NCBI RefSeq assembly: GCF_036850765.1
Contig: NC_089490.1
Coordinates: 388,134,558-388,198,557, forward strand
DNA from: Saccopteryx bilineata
Lineage: Eukaryota; Chordata; Mammalia; Chiroptera; Emballonuridae
Direction: 5' to 3'
Length of the DNA stretch: 64,000 bases
In this document: positions 44,771-56,310 of the stretch, piece after piece
How positions within the stretch are numbered: position 1 is the stretch's first letter
Layout of the letters: every line of letters begins with the position of its first letter
Made by a program: the position numbers and the translations under genes
Notes under the pieces: generated by a model
Told to the model about the DNA's origin: nothing
The model's input: the letters and a program-made list of their open reading frames with translations, nothing else
Databases searched by the model: none

Positions 44771-44784
44771 AATATAAGGCAATT

Positions 44785-44996
44785 TGCTCCCCTCTCCCCT
44801 CACCCATGGGACATTTGACAATGTCTGGAGACATTTTTGGCTATCACAACTCGGGACAGGAATACACTACAGGCATCTAGAAGGTAGAGGCCAGGGATGC
44901 CGCTCAACGTTTTATCACGCACAGGACGTCTGCCCACAACAAAAAGCGGTTGGGCCTCGGATGTCAGTGGTACTGCCTTTGAGGAGCCCTGCGGAA
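44785..44996 (+). mobile_element. MER20 hAT-Charlie relic
   Basis: 'gacatttgacaatgtctgg', 'agacatttttggctatcac' and 'gtagaggccagggatgccgc' are diagnostic for MER20. About 210 bases remain, with ends eroded. MER20 copies are known in placental genomes as regulatory elements in some tissues. Confidence 0.9.
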
Positions 44997-45345
44997 GAGT
45001 GCTGAGACGGAAAGCTCATTAGGGTGGGGGTGACCAGCACAGTCACCTCTCAGACATTTGGTTAGAGATAAGAAGTAGAGGAGAGAGATAGGAGACAGGA
45101 AGGGTGATGGGTGGAGGAAGACGGGGTCAAGGGAGTTTGTTAATGACATACTTTAACATCCTTAAAAACCAATGGGAGGAGTCTTAGAGTAGAGATAAGA
45201 CCGGACGAATAATAAGCTTTTATATTACCTGAGAATGTTCAAACAGAGACATTGGATGTGAAAAGGGGGTGGGTCAGCAGTTTTTTTTTTGTTTTATCAA
45301 TGGAGGGCTATCCTAGAGCTTTGTAGCGAATGGAGGAGAATAATT
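44997..45345. other. Unassigned sequence
   Basis: Purine-rich, possibly more L2. A T run lies at 45282-45290. Confidence 0.4.
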
Positions 45346-45349
45346 ATAG

Positions 45350-45805
45350 TTGGCCAAATAATGGCCCCGAAGGACGCCATGTCCTTATCCCTGGAACCTG
45401 TGACTGTGTTATCTTATATGCAAAAGGGACTTCGCAGCTGTGGTTACACGAAGGATCCTGCGATGGAGAAATGGTCTTGGATTATCTGGTGGGCCCGATG
45501 AAATGACAAGCATGTTTATGAGAGGGAGGCGGGGCGTCAGCGTTAGAGCCGGGATGGGAAGACATTGTCCTGCTGGCCTTGGAGCGAGGGGAGGGGCCAG
45601 GAGCCAGGGAAGGCAGGCCACCTCCCAGGTGGAAAGACAAGGCTGCAGATTCCTCCTTGGAGCCTCCAGAAGGAACCCAGCCCTGCTGGCATCTTGGTTT
45701 TAGGAGTTCTGGCTTCCAGAGCTGTAAATTGTTAAGTGTGTGTTGTTGTGAGCCGCTGTGTGTGTGGTGGTTTGTCACGGCTGCCATAACACACTAATAC
45801 AGTGG
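45350..45805 (+). mobile_element. MLT1-type MaLR LTR
   Basis: A nearly full solo LTR: 'aataatggccccgaaggacg', 'gcaaaagggacttcgcagc', 'ctggattatctggtggg'-type text, 'gcctccagaaggaacccag' and an end at 'cataacacactaatacag'. The ERVL-MaLR class has no envelope. No viral gene is present here. Confidence 0.85.
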
Positions 45806-46215
45806 TCTTCTGTGTTTTGGGGCCCTCTGCTAAGAGAGAGGCGGTCTGATGTTGAGGAGAACCAAGAAGGCGAGTTCAGCTTAGGTGGAGTGCAGTGTGA
45901 GGTGCCCAGGAGATGCCCAGATCGAGCTGCCCAGAGGCTCACTGGTGCGTGTGGGTCTGCAGCTGAGGGGACGTAGCGGGAAACTAAGCATGTGAATTTA
46001 TGCATTTATGTAACTGAAGCCCTGGGGAGGGATGGGCAGTGGGGTCCGCGCTGGGGAGGGTGAGGCTTGAGGGCTGAGAGCCTGTGGCTCAGGCCCACGC
46101 CGGTCTCGGTGCCCTGGGCAGGGGCAGTTCCACAGCCAAAGCCACATTGCCAGGGACGAAGGCATGTGGGAGGTGGGGAGGGAGGCCCAGCAAAGGTGGC
46201 TGCCTATTTTATAGG
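45806..46215. other. Unassigned sequence
   Basis: Nothing recognised. Confidence 0.4.
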
Positions 46216-46370
46216 TCTGGCTGCTCACTGAGCATGTATTATTTGCTGAGTGCATACCACATTCCTCCTCACAACAGTCCCACAGTCGGAAGTTGCTGTG
46301 CCTTTTGTTCAGGTGAGGGGACCTGGGACTGAAGAGGTTAAGCGGCCCCAACTCCCATCACTGGTATGTG
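46216..46370 (-). repeat. MIR fragment, diverged
   Basis: 'gagcatgtattatttgctg' and 'aggtgaggggacctgggac'. Confidence 0.6.
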
Positions 46371-47139
46371 ATAGATTTGGGCTCCTTCAAAGGTAGCACC
46401 TGTCCATGACGCCATGGGGCTTTAAGGAGGTCTTTCGTGGGAAGATGCGACTAAGGAGGTGGAGCAGTGACTATGGGCCTGTGTCCACCCTCACAGACAC
46501 GAAGCCACTCCCAAGCACTAGGTCCTGAGCAGGGAGCTCTAGGGGTAACAGAAATGCATGAGGTTTGCTCTCTGTCCTTCTAGGGACCTGTGGTCCAGCT
46601 ATGAGGAGCAGGAACCGAGGTGGATGAGGGATTGTAGTGCTACAGAAGGCTCTAGGGGCAGGGAGAGGGAGGTGGGTTTTGTCTGGGCAGATGGGAGATG
46701 GGTCTTGAAGAATGGGTAGAAGTTCAAGAGAGGAGGCTGATGGTTTCTCAGACTGCAGGAAAGTTTCAGGGGAGAAAATCTCAGGCCATGCCCAGGGAAG
46801 GGCGGCTAGGATCCCCTCCTCCCCGCATCAGAGTCCGAGTCTGCACCTGGGGACAGCCCAGCCAGGCAAGCTGGGGACTGTAAAGTGGGCAGCCTCCCCA
46901 GGTTGGCAGCCTGGCCATAGACCAGCTCCACCTGTCAGGAGTGGGCGGGGCCCGTGGTGCCGGGGCGGGGCCAGCAGGTTGCCCCCTGCGGTTCCTTCCT
47001 AGGGCCCTGAGCTGTAACATGTGGGTGGGTGAGGGGAGGAGGGAGTGGCTGGAGGTCCCAAGTGGAGGCTTTGACCTTTGCCATCCAGAGACGCTAGAGA
47101 CCTTAAAGGCCTGGAGGGAACAGATGTGCCTCAAGAAAG

Positions 47140-47140
<1 letters not shown>
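46371..47140. other. Unassigned GC-moderate sequence
   Basis: 46530-46750 is probably another antisense L2 ('gggacctgtggtccagctat', 'tgggtcttgaagaatggg'). No exon recognised. Confidence 0.45.

Positions 47141-47181
<41 letters not shown>
47141..47181. repeat. (TG)n microsatellite
   Basis: A pure TG run of about 20 units. Confidence 0.95.
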
Positions 47182-47182
<1 letters not shown>

Positions 47183-47389
47183 ACGATGGGTTGGATCAGG
47201 AATCCGGAAACCCCAATTCTAAATAAGCTGCATTCATTTGTCAAACCCTGTTTCAAAGCCACACTTGATGTCCTTTCCTGACCTTCTGGCCCCCATCCAA
47301 CACGACACATTTCCTCCCACAACTCCTCAGTGCGTGTGCCCTCTACGTATGTACTCCAGGAGGAGTGATGGGGGTGCGAATGCGGGCGT

Positions 47390-47620
47390 AGCCATTAATG
47401 TTTCTTGAGCACTTTCTCTGCGTCTGGTTCTGTGCTCTGCACCTTAGAGCAAAATCTCGTTTGATCTCAGTGATGCCCCTGTTGCGTAGAAATTATTCTA
47501 TCCATTGCACAGCTGAGAAAACTAAGGCCTGGAGAGGGCGAGTCATTCTTCACAAAGCTAAACAGCTAGTGAGTCCCTGAGCTGTGGAATGTGACTCCAG
47601 AATTCACCCTTCATTCTGCC
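47390..47620 (-). repeat. MIR SINE
   Basis: 'ttgcacagctgagaaaactaagg' and 'tgtgactccagaattcacc'. Confidence 0.8.
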
Positions 47621-48775
47621 TGCTGGGCCTCTTCACCTCTCTTTCTCATCTCACCTGTTCCTACCTGCTGGCCTTGGTTGACTAGATTCTGTTCACCTTG
47701 CCCGTGAGTGCGGTGTGGTGTAGGGACGCACACTGGGTTTACGTGGACCAAAGGGCCGCTTCCACTTTGCCCCCCTCCTTCCCGGCCTGACCTCCTCGGA
47801 AGGAGTTTTGTACTCACTTCTGGCTGCTTAGAAAAGAAATGCCTCCCCGTCTGCTTTCTCCTCTCATTGGAAGTTATAAACTCCATGCCTCATTGCCAAA
47901 GTTGCGAGGTCACCCTCAGCCACTGCAGGCCTGGGACAGCTCTGTGGGCACGAGGTGCCTGAGGAGGGCCATGCGGCCACGTGGTTCGGTGAAGAGACGG
48001 AAGGAAGGGAGGCCAGCACAGGGTTTCCATGTAGTTTTTTTTACTTGGGCCCTGTCTTGTTCCAGAAGGGATTTAGGGCAGCCTAGCAGGATACATAAAA
48101 TATAACATGATAGCATATTAAAACTGGGAGAGAGAGAAGAAAGAAAAACAAGGGTGGAGGCCCTAAGCAGAGCCAGCAAGGAGGCTAAGAATGTATATAA
48201 TGACATTCTGTATGTGTACTTGTAGCTACATGGGGCCCAAATCTGGCAGCCGCTGGAAAAGGCGAGCCTGGGCAGCTCCCAGTGTGCACTGTCCCTAATG
48301 TGAGATGTCCCAGGTCGCTCCTGAGGGGGTCAGCCCATCTGGGTGCCCATACTGGAAAGGGGACTCCCCAGAGGTCCTTAGAAGGAGGGCACTGCGTGGG
48401 GGGTTGCTCACCCGCCATCAGCCAGCCTCTCCGCCCGCCAGACTCCTGCCATCCTGCGGGGACGCGGACGTGAAGGGATGTTGCAGCGTTTTCCATTTCG
48501 GCTTCCATCATAGAACGGGGATTTATTTTAAAACTTGAAATTGGGTGTGCAAAAGCTTGTGGCAGGCCCTTCAGAACAGAGTCGGAAAACCCTTAGGTAA
48601 CTAGGATAGGTGGAAGTGTAGGTAGGCATTTGCAATGCCATAAGACCTCAGGGCCAACAACAGGCAGGTTTTACAAGTGGGGTGGGTGGGGGGAGCTCAG
48701 AGAAGGGGAGAGTGGCAGGCTCGTGCTGGGAGGGAGGAAGGGACTTTGACACAGGTTGGGCGTGTATGTGTGCAC
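47621..48775. other. Unassigned sequence
   Basis: No exon recognised. 48020-48240 has the look of an old repeat ('gaggccctaagcagagcc') that I could not classify. Confidence 0.4.
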
Positions 48776-49034
48776 TGGTGTGAGCAAGTACTTTTCATGC
48801 TTGTTGGTTAATTGCTATGAACTCTTTATTTTGAAAATTTCCAACCCTGTGGAAAAGTTATAATAATAGTATAATGAATACCCACACACCCTGTATCTAG
48901 ATTCATCTACTGCTGCCATTTTATATCAATTGCTTTATATCGCTCCATATGTATACATACAGGCACATGCATGCACACAAACACATTCTTTTTTGTTTAT
49001 TTTCTCCCAAACTGTTTGGGATACATGAGGCTTT

Positions 49035-49735
49035 ATGGGCTATCCAGGTTCTAACAGTTTCTGTCGCCACAACTCAACTCTGCTGTTATAGGCCAGAAGC
49101 AGCCACAGACAGTATACAGATGAATGAGTGTGCCAATAAAACTTTATTTAAAAATTTGAATGTCATATAAATTTGAAAGTCATATCAAGAAATTATATAA
49201 AAAATATTTTTCATATATTAAAAAACATAAAAACCATGTTTAGCTCCCAGAGTGTATATAAACAGATGGGGCCTGACCAGGCAGTGGCGCAGTGGATGGA
49301 GTGTCAGACTGGGACATGGAGGACCCAGGTTCGAAACCCCGAGATCGCTGGCTTGAGCGTGGGCTCCTCTGGCTTGAGCGTAGCTCACGAGCTTGAGTAT
49401 GGGATCGCTGGCTTGAGCATGGGATCATAGACATGACCCCATGGTTGCTGGCTTGAGCCCAAGGTTGCTGGCTTGAGCAAGGGGTCACTCACTCTGCTGT
49501 AGGCCCCCCCCTCTGTCAAGGCACATATGAGAACGTAATCAATGAACAATTAAGGTGCTGCAACAAAGAATTGATGCTTCTCATCTCCCTTCCTGTTTGT
49601 CTGTCCCTATCTGGCCCTCTCTCTGACTCTCTCTCTGTCTCTGTCAAAAAAAAAAAAAAAAAAAAAAAGAAAAGAAAAAAAACATATAGAAACTGATGGG
49701 GGCTGGGTTTGACCTGCAGCCAGTAGCTTGCCAAA
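49035..49735. mobile_element. MER3-like hAT-Charlie relic, split by a SINE
   Basis: 'tcgccacaactcaactctgc', 'agaagcagccacagacag' and 'ccaataaaactttattta' are one part; 'cagccagtagcttgccaaac' after the SINE is the other end. The exact family name (MER3 or MER33) is from memory. Confidence 0.65.
49269..49682 (+). mobile_element. tRNA-derived bat-type SINE
   Basis: Same family as 427-878, with head 'ggcctgaccaggcagtggcg', B box 'ggttcgaaacc', several 'gctggcttgagc' units and a long A tail (49646-49682). Imperfect target duplications ('atataaacagatggg' and 'atatagaaactgatggg') flank it. Confidence 0.9.
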
Positions 49736-50473
49736 CCCTGTCCCATGTAGCCAGCCCCAATATAATTATTACACATGGAAATTTAACCGTGGCTGCAACA
49801 TTGTCTCTATAAACTACCGTCCATATTCATATTTTTCCATTTGCCTGACTCACGTCCTTTATCATTTTCCTTTCACCCCCATGTTTATTCTCGTTCATGA
49901 TATTGACATCTTGGAAGACTTTGTTGTTTGCAGAATGTTCCACGGTTTCGATGGTCTGATTGATTCCTCATGATGGGTTCAGATCATAGATTTCTGGCAC
50001 AGGTGATGTTGTGTCTTTCTCACTATGGACATCGGGGGTCACGTGATGTCAGTGTGCTTTGCCTTTTACTAAATGGTTTTTAGCAATGATCGATGATTCT
50101 GGCCTGTATCAATTATTATTCATAGTTTAAAATGATTTTTAACTATCCTTCTACATTTATTACTTGACATTCTTCTGTAAAAAAAAAATGCTTAAACTTC
50201 TCCCTCACTTCATCCCCATTGAAATATTATTTTTAGTATCAGTACAAACTCAAGAATTCTTTTTTTCTTCAATGTGTTCTAATCTGTTACAGTCTTTATT
50301 CTTTCTGATGTTAAATTGCCCTGGAACTGACCAGTAGAAGTTATTCAGACTGGCTTCTTATTCTTATTTAGCACTTTCTTATTTTCTGGTGCAAAAAGGT
50401 GTTCTAGCATTTCTTTTAGGGGCTCTGGTTTATTTTAGTGGGAAATAGTGTTTAGAAACTAGATCCTCTAGGT

Positions 50474-50803
50474 CAGGGGTCCCCAAACTACGGCCTGTGG
50501 GCCACATGTGGCCCCCTGAGGCCATTTATCCGGCCCCCGCCGCACTTCTGGAAGGGCACCTCTTTCATTGGTGGTCAGTGAGAGGAGCATAGTTCCCATT
50601 GAAATATTGGTCAGTTTGTTGATTTAAATTTACTTGTTCTTTATTTTAAATATTGTATTTGTTCCCGTTTTGTTTTTTTACTTTAAAATAAGATATGTGC
50701 AGTGTGCATAGGAATTTGTTCATAGTTTTTTTTATAGTCCAGCCCTCCAATGGTCTGAGGGACAGTGAACTGGCCCCCTGTGTAAAAAGTTTGGGGACCC
50801 CTG
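50474..50803 (+). mobile_element. Non-autonomous hAT element, 330 bp, intact ends
   Basis: Ends 'caggggtccccaaact' and 'agtttggggacccctg' are perfect reverse complements over 16 bases. The 8-bp flanks 'ctctaggt' (50466-50473) and 'ctctagat' (50804-50811) agree at 7 of 8. A shortened relative lies inverted at 52020-52213. It encodes nothing. Confidence 0.95.
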
Positions 50804-50811
50804 CTCTAGAT

Positions 50812-51889
50812 GATAGGTGTGTACATTGTTACTGGGGTTTCTTTGCTTCTAGCCTGAACTAGATTTTGAGGGGTGGGTTGAAATGAGTGAACTATGGAGT
50901 CAGGAATTGAAGGAACCTGAATCGCAGGCCGTGGGCACAGCATGTACAAAGGCCCAGGAGCACACATGTACTGTTGAAGTGGGGGATAGTAATAAGATAC
51001 AACAGAAGTAGACTGTGCTTAGAAGGAAAAGTGGAAGAAGATGGTAGAAAAAAAAAGTCACCTTTCTCCTGTTCTAAGATGTTACAGATCTTAAGACACT
51101 CTTAATTCAATATCAGCTCTTTCCAGGAAAAAAAATATGTACCTGGATCCTAAGACTTCTCTTAACACCAGAAACATTTAATGAGCTTCGGCCTGTATAA
51201 ATGCTGGTAGTTTGATTTTTAGATCACAAACAGAACCAAAGATTCCCCTGAAAATATCACATGCTAGTGAACCAGTCCTGGCTAGAACTGAGTCTGTATT
51301 TCTCACAACCTTTGTATTGGAACCAAAGTAAAGTAGGAAAAGGTATTTGGAACTGTCCAATATTTCCATACGAACCAGCTTCTATTCCCTGTTTCCGGAG
51401 CACTTCTCTGGTGGAGCTGTTTCTCACTATGTTCAGGTGACTTTTAATTTTATTCTGATGTTACTTAAGAAGATATAAACATAAAGTAAGATAAAAAAAA
51501 AAAAACCCAACAAGATTTCGAACAGCTTTTCAACAACTATAAAACCAAGACAGATTTACACATATGATATGAACAAGAACTACGCAAACCGACCCAATGC
51601 AAATTAACGAAGCCAACCTAACGTGCTGGATGATGTTTTACCGGAACTAAGTTGCTGTTTATAAGGTGAATACGGTGGTGACGACCAAGGCAGGTCCTTC
51701 AGCCTTTGGCAGGTCTGCGCTCTCGTGTGTTACAGCATCTCTTTATTTTCTTTGTTTGTCTTTATTTGAAACGCTGGGGAATTGTTTGTTAGTGCAACTG
51801 CCATGATGTTTCGCGGTCTTTTCCTTGCCAGGATGCACCATACACACATTGAGTTTGCATCTGTTCTTTCTTCATGGGCTCATGGTCAA
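50812..51889. other. Unique intronic sequence
   Basis: 50850-51050 may be an antisense L2 remnant. 51370-51830 shows no repeat landmark and contains homeodomain-like AT cores ('caaattaacg'). No exon or RNA recognised. Confidence 0.45.
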
Positions 51890-51953
51890 CAGTTATAACT
51901 GGTGCTGTACGGTCACTGTTACACAAGCTACCTCCAAATTCAGTGGCATAGAG

Positions 51954-52467
51954 CAGGGGTCAGCAAACCTTTTGTGTCAAGGGCCACAGAGTGAATATTT
52001 TAGGCTTTGGCAGACCATGCAGGGGTCCCCAAACTTTTTACACAGGGGTCCAGTTCACTGTCCCTCAGACCATTGGAGGGCTGCCACATACAGTGCTCCT
52101 CTCACTGACCACCAATGAAAGAGATGCCCCTTCCGGAAGTGCGGCGGGGGGGCCGGATAAATGGCCTCAGGGGGCCACATGCGGCCCCGTGGGCCGTAGT
52201 TTGGGGATGCCTGTTACAGTGTATTGTCACAGCTACACAATTCTGCATTGTAGTATGAGAGCAGCCAAAGGAGTGATGGGTTCTAATAAAACTTTATTGA
52301 TGGATACTGAAATTTGAATTCCAAATAATTTTCACTAGATGAAATTATTCTTCTTTTGATTTATTTTTAGCCATTTGGAAACAGACAAACTATCCTTAGC
52401 TGGTGGGCTGTACAAAAACAGGTGGTGGGCTGGATTTAGCCCGCTGGCCATAGTGTGCTGACCCCTG
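51954..52467. mobile_element. MER3-like hAT-Charlie relic, interrupted
   Basis: Ends 'caggggtcagcaaacc' and 'gtgtgctgacccctg' are inverted. The interior has 'gtgaatattttaggctttg' and 'aataaaactttattgatgg'. A second hAT element (52020-52213) sits inside. Confidence 0.8.
52020..52213 (-). mobile_element. Non-autonomous hAT element, internally deleted
   Basis: Begins 'caggggtccccaaacttttt' and ends 'gtagtttggggatgcctg'. Compared with 50474-50803 it is inverted and lacks most of the middle (~135 bases). Flanking 8-mers do not match well, so its insertion boundary is eroded. Confidence 0.85.
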
Positions 52468-53214
52468 GTGCAGAACAACAGTCAGCTATTGTGGCCCCTG
52501 TGGGTGCTGGTGGGCTGGGGTTTGGCTGATTTAGCCGGGCGTGGCTGGCTGCTCTGCCTCCAGCTTCCGTCCAGGGGGTGTCGCTCCTCCGCGTGGAGCC
52601 AGGTGTGCTCCATGCGTGTTTGCTGTGGACCTGGCCTGAAGGGGTAGGGGCTCCCTGGGAAAATGCTCCTCCTGACAAATGCAGAGGCCCCAGAGGGCAA
52701 GCCCGTCCTCGCATGCACATTTCCAGCCTTTGCTTGCATCAGGTGTGTTAACATCTCATCGGCCAAACAAATCCCTGGCTGAGCCCAAAGTCAAGGAGCA
52801 AAGAGGTACTATAGGCCACCTGTAAGACAGAATCTACTGCAGATCATCCAGGCAAGGGTGATGGGGAGGGGTGAGAACTGGGGCTAAAAATTCAGTCTGC
52901 CACAGGTGCCAACCCAATCCCGGCATGATACTTTTGTGTGAGTGCAAATCTCATGGGTATTCCCTTATGTGGATTTTTAAAAATGAGAACACTGAATTAA
53001 AATGTCTTAGAACTTTTAGATCTTGAGAATATATCCAAAGACCCTAAGTTGAGAAACACTAATTTCTTATATACTTCCTAGCTTTAATAACTGGGGGTTT
53101 GGGGTTTTCTAGAGTTCAAAAATTCTTCCTGGAAAGGTCTTGTTTGAGCTACACACCTGGAGCCTGATTCAGCTCCCCTCAACTCCGGCGGGTCCTCAGC
53201 AAATGCTAAGTAGG

Positions 53215-53435
53215 GTTGTTAACAATAACAGCAGCTGCTGTTCACTGGACACCAGATCTGTGTCTTAACTCACCACCATACTGCGGGGTAGGTATTATTA
53301 TCCCCCCTTTTCAGATTGGGAAACTGAGATTTAAAGGGTCAGGTTACTTGTCCAGGGCTACGCAGCTCATCGTGGAGCCAGCACTTCAAACCAAAGCTCA
53401 AGCTCCTGACTTACGATTCACCTATTCAAAGTGTG
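53215..53435 (-). repeat. MIR SINE
   Basis: 'cagattgggaaactgagattt' and 'gggctacgcagctcatcg'. Confidence 0.85.
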
Positions 53436-53454
53436 TCATCTCGATGGTCTCTAG

Positions 53455-54095
53455 TATATTCACAGATCTGTGCAAGCATCACCACCAATTTTAGAACATT
53501 TTCATCACCTCAAGAAGAAATGCTGTCTCTTAGCTGTCACCCCACCTCTTCCCCCATCCCTCCCAGTCCTGGGCACTCACTAATCTACTTTCTGTGTCCA
53601 TAGAGTTCTCTGTGCTGGACATTTCATATGAATGAGGTCACATAGTACGTAGTCTTTTGTGACTGACTTCTGTTACTTAGCTTAATGTTTTCAAGGTTCA
53701 TTCATGTTATTGCATGTATCATTTTTTATGGCCAAATAATATTCCATTGCATGGATATACATACACATCTTATTTATTCAATCATTTGTTGAGGGAACGT
53801 TGGGTTGTTTTTACTTTTTAACTATAATGAATAACGCTGCTCTAGACACTTGTGTACACGTTTCTGCCTGGGCATGTGTTTTCGTTGCTCCTGGGTATAT
53901 GCCTAGAAGTGGAATTGCTGGGTCATGTGGTAACTCCGTGTTTAATCATTTAAGGAGCTGTGAGACTGTTTTCCAGAGTAGACGAACCTTTTTCCATTCC
54001 CACCAGTAATATATCTCATTTCTCCACATCCTTGCTGACACTTGTGATTGTCTGACTTTTTGATTCTAGTCATCCTAGTGGGTGTGAAGTGTCTT
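53455..54095 (-). repeat. Old L1 3' region, antisense
   Basis: A clear antisense L1M sequence: 'aatattccattgcatggat', 'tgggtatatgcctagaagtg', 'gaattgctgggtcatgtgg' and 'ccacatccttgctgacac'. Confidence 0.85.
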
Positions 54096-54595
54096 TGTAG
54101 AACTTCTTTTTTTTTTCTTTTGTTCATTTCACTGAGGGAGAGAAATGAAGGGCTGCTCATAATGGACGTGCAGGTCATGTGCTGAGCAACTCCACAGAGT
54201 GCTTGTCACTTCAGCCGTCAGCTGCCGCCCTCGGCCATGTTCATCCGGGACCCTTCACATCTGTAGCGTGATATTGAAAGTTTATTTCTATCGGATTTCT
54301 CTCCAGCCACAGGCCCATTTGAATTTGCATTTTTGCTGCCTCCCGGGTGGGCACAATGTCCTGGATCTCTCCCCAACTCTTGCCCCAAGACCCTTTGTAT
54401 AAAGCCATGACTAAGAGACTGGGTTCATCCTTGCCGAGGGTCCATTTCACAGGCTTCAGCAGCAGCAAGATTCGTTATGAAGAGTGAAGCTGCATGTGTT
54501 CAGTGTAGGGCGTGGTTGGTCCTGTAGCTGTTTCGTAGGCTAGTTGCCTTTTACAAGCAGAGCACAGGTGCCTTGGGATGGGAAGAGCTCTCTGA
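54096..54595. other. Unique intronic sequence
   Basis: No repeat or exon recognised. Includes a MARE-like TGCTGAGCAA near 54180. Confidence 0.4.
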
Positions 54596-54785
54596 GTGTG
54601 TCAGAGGACTCTGGACTCAGACATTTCTACCACTTGTGTGTCTTTGAGCAAGTCACTTACTCTCTCCAAGCTCGTTTTCACATCCATAAAATGGGGTTGC
54701 ACAAGCTGATAGAACATAGAGCGTTGTGGGTATTAATGCTTGTTGCACGCCTGGTCGGTAGCAGGTGCTGAGTAGATCACGGCCA
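54596..54785 (+). repeat. MIR SINE
   Basis: Sense MIR: 'gactctggactcagacatt', 'gagcaagtcacttactctc' and 'cacatccataaaatggggt'. Confidence 0.85.
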
Positions 54786-54993
54786 GATTCGTCTCCAGTT
54801 AGCTTCACATGGGTTTCCGGAAAGGCTGGGGTTGTGAATGAAATTAGAGAATCTGGAAACTGGATGTGGAATTTGAGATGGCATGTAAACATGCCTCATT
54901 CTACCAGGTCTTGAATGTTGTTGAAATTGGAAAAAAAGTTTGAGAATGATAAAGAAAGTAATGATTCCATTATCAGTTAAACGGGGAGAGGAA

Positions 54994-55418
54994 GGTCCCT
55001 GGCTGAGTGGCTCAGTTGGTTAGAGCCTTGTACCTATACTCCAAGGTTATGGGTTCAGTCCCCCATCAGGGCACATTCAAGAATCAACCAACGGGCCCTG
55101 GCCAGGCAGCTTCGTGAATAGAGTGCTGTCCTGGCACATCAAGGTCACGCGTCCAATCCCCGCTTAGGGCACGTAGGAGAACCATCAATGAGTTCACAAC
55201 TAAGTAAAACAATGAGTTGATGCCTCTCTCTCTCTCTCCTTCCTCCTCTCTCTTTCTTTCTCTTCCTTCCTCTCTCTCAAATTGATGGAAATGTTTTTTA
55301 AAAATCAACCAATGAGTGCATAATAAATAAGTGGAACAGCAAATTGATGCTTCTCTCTTTCTCTCTCCCTCTCCCCTTCCCAACCCTTTTTCTCTTCTCT
55401 CTAAAAATTATAAAAACA
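54994..55418 (+). mobile_element. Ves-type SINE containing a second SINE
   Basis: The outer head 'ggctgagtggctcagttgg' with B box 'gggttcagtcccc' is split after 55093 and resumes at about 55315 with 'gcaaattgatgcttctctc' and a short A-rich end. Confidence 0.85.
55094..55301 (+). mobile_element. Ves-type SINE nested in the SINE above
   Basis: Head 'ggccctggccaggcagcttc', a (CT)n-rich 3' part and an A-rich end. Target duplications 'aatcaaccaacg' (55082-55093) and 'aatcaaccaatg' (about 55303-55314) differ at one base. Confidence 0.85.
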
Positions 55419-56145
55419 TTGGGGAGGGAAAGGGTTATATCATGGTTTTCAAGCACTTTTGAGTCATGTAGGAAGTTATACTTATGTATCAATATTCGCA
55501 AAATGCTGCGCACATTTTAAGGGACCCCCTTCCCTTGCCAAAGCCTGCCCTCGGAACCTGGGCCTGAATCATCGCAGAGGCCCCTTCCGGCTTAAGTGTT
55601 GTTCTTCACTCTGTTTTTGGCTGTAGCAGAGGCCAGAGTTCAAGTTCAGATTAAGGCCAGACTCTTCATCTCTCTGCTTTTCCGTTTGCTGGCCGGGGCA
55701 GCAGCTGGAGAGCCGAGGTGATACCGGCTGCCTCCTGGGCTCTGGGAGGGGCCTCTGAGATGTGTTGTGCGAAACACTTTGTCAGAGGCGAATGGCTTCA
55801 CAAATCAGTTTTGTAAGCGCTCTGCTCTAAGATGAAGTGTAAGGCTGAAAATCAGAATGTTTTATGGGTTCGATGGATTCCTGGGAAGTTGCAGGCAAAT
55901 CAGGTTTTTGAAAATCCAATCTCTGCAGTATCTGGTGTCATCATTTAGGGGAGCCCTACTGTCAGTCCTTGATTGCGGCAGACATTCTGTGGCAAAGCAG
56001 AATATTCCTCCCTATTAAATGCATGTCCACGTAGCAAATTTGCTCAAACCAGAGGAAAAAAATGGGAGTTCATAGAATAGTCCAGGACATTTCTGGCTGA
56101 TTCTGACAAGGTCCTTAAGGGGGGTTTGTAGATGACGTCCCTTGC
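55419..56145. other. Unique intronic sequence
   Basis: 55745-56050 is free of repeat landmarks and looks like single-copy DNA. No exon frame or splice pair fits. Confidence 0.45.
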
Positions 56146-56310
56146 TCTGCAGAGACGCGAGCTTGAACTCCAGATTCCGTGGACTTCCTCTGTGGCCTCA
56201 GACGAATTCCCTAACAACCTTGAACCTCAGTTTCCTAATCTGTAAAATGGGGATGATAGTGTAGCTACTTCATAGAATTGTGGGAATTCGTAAGACACGG
56301 TACTTGGCCC
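56146..56310 (+). repeat. MIR SINE
   Basis: Sense MIR: 'cctcagtttcctaatctgt', 'aaaatggggatgatagtg' and 'catagaattgtgggaattc'. Confidence 0.85.

Larger units (their letters stand above)
48780..50450 (-). repeat. Old L1 fragment, antisense, with nested insertions
   Basis: 'gaaaatttccaaccctgtgg', 'catctactgctgccatttt', 'caccccatgtttattc'-type text and 'tgccctggaactgaccagtag' are antisense L1M text on both sides of a MER3-like element, which itself contains a SINE. Confidence 0.65.
51890..52905. repeat. Old interspersed repeat carrying nested hAT elements
   Basis: Outer text such as 'acaagctacctccaaattc' (left) and 'aattcagtctgccacagg' (right) belongs to one old repeat that I recognise but cannot name with certainty. 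It is split by the MER3-like element at 51954-52467. Confidence 0.55.
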
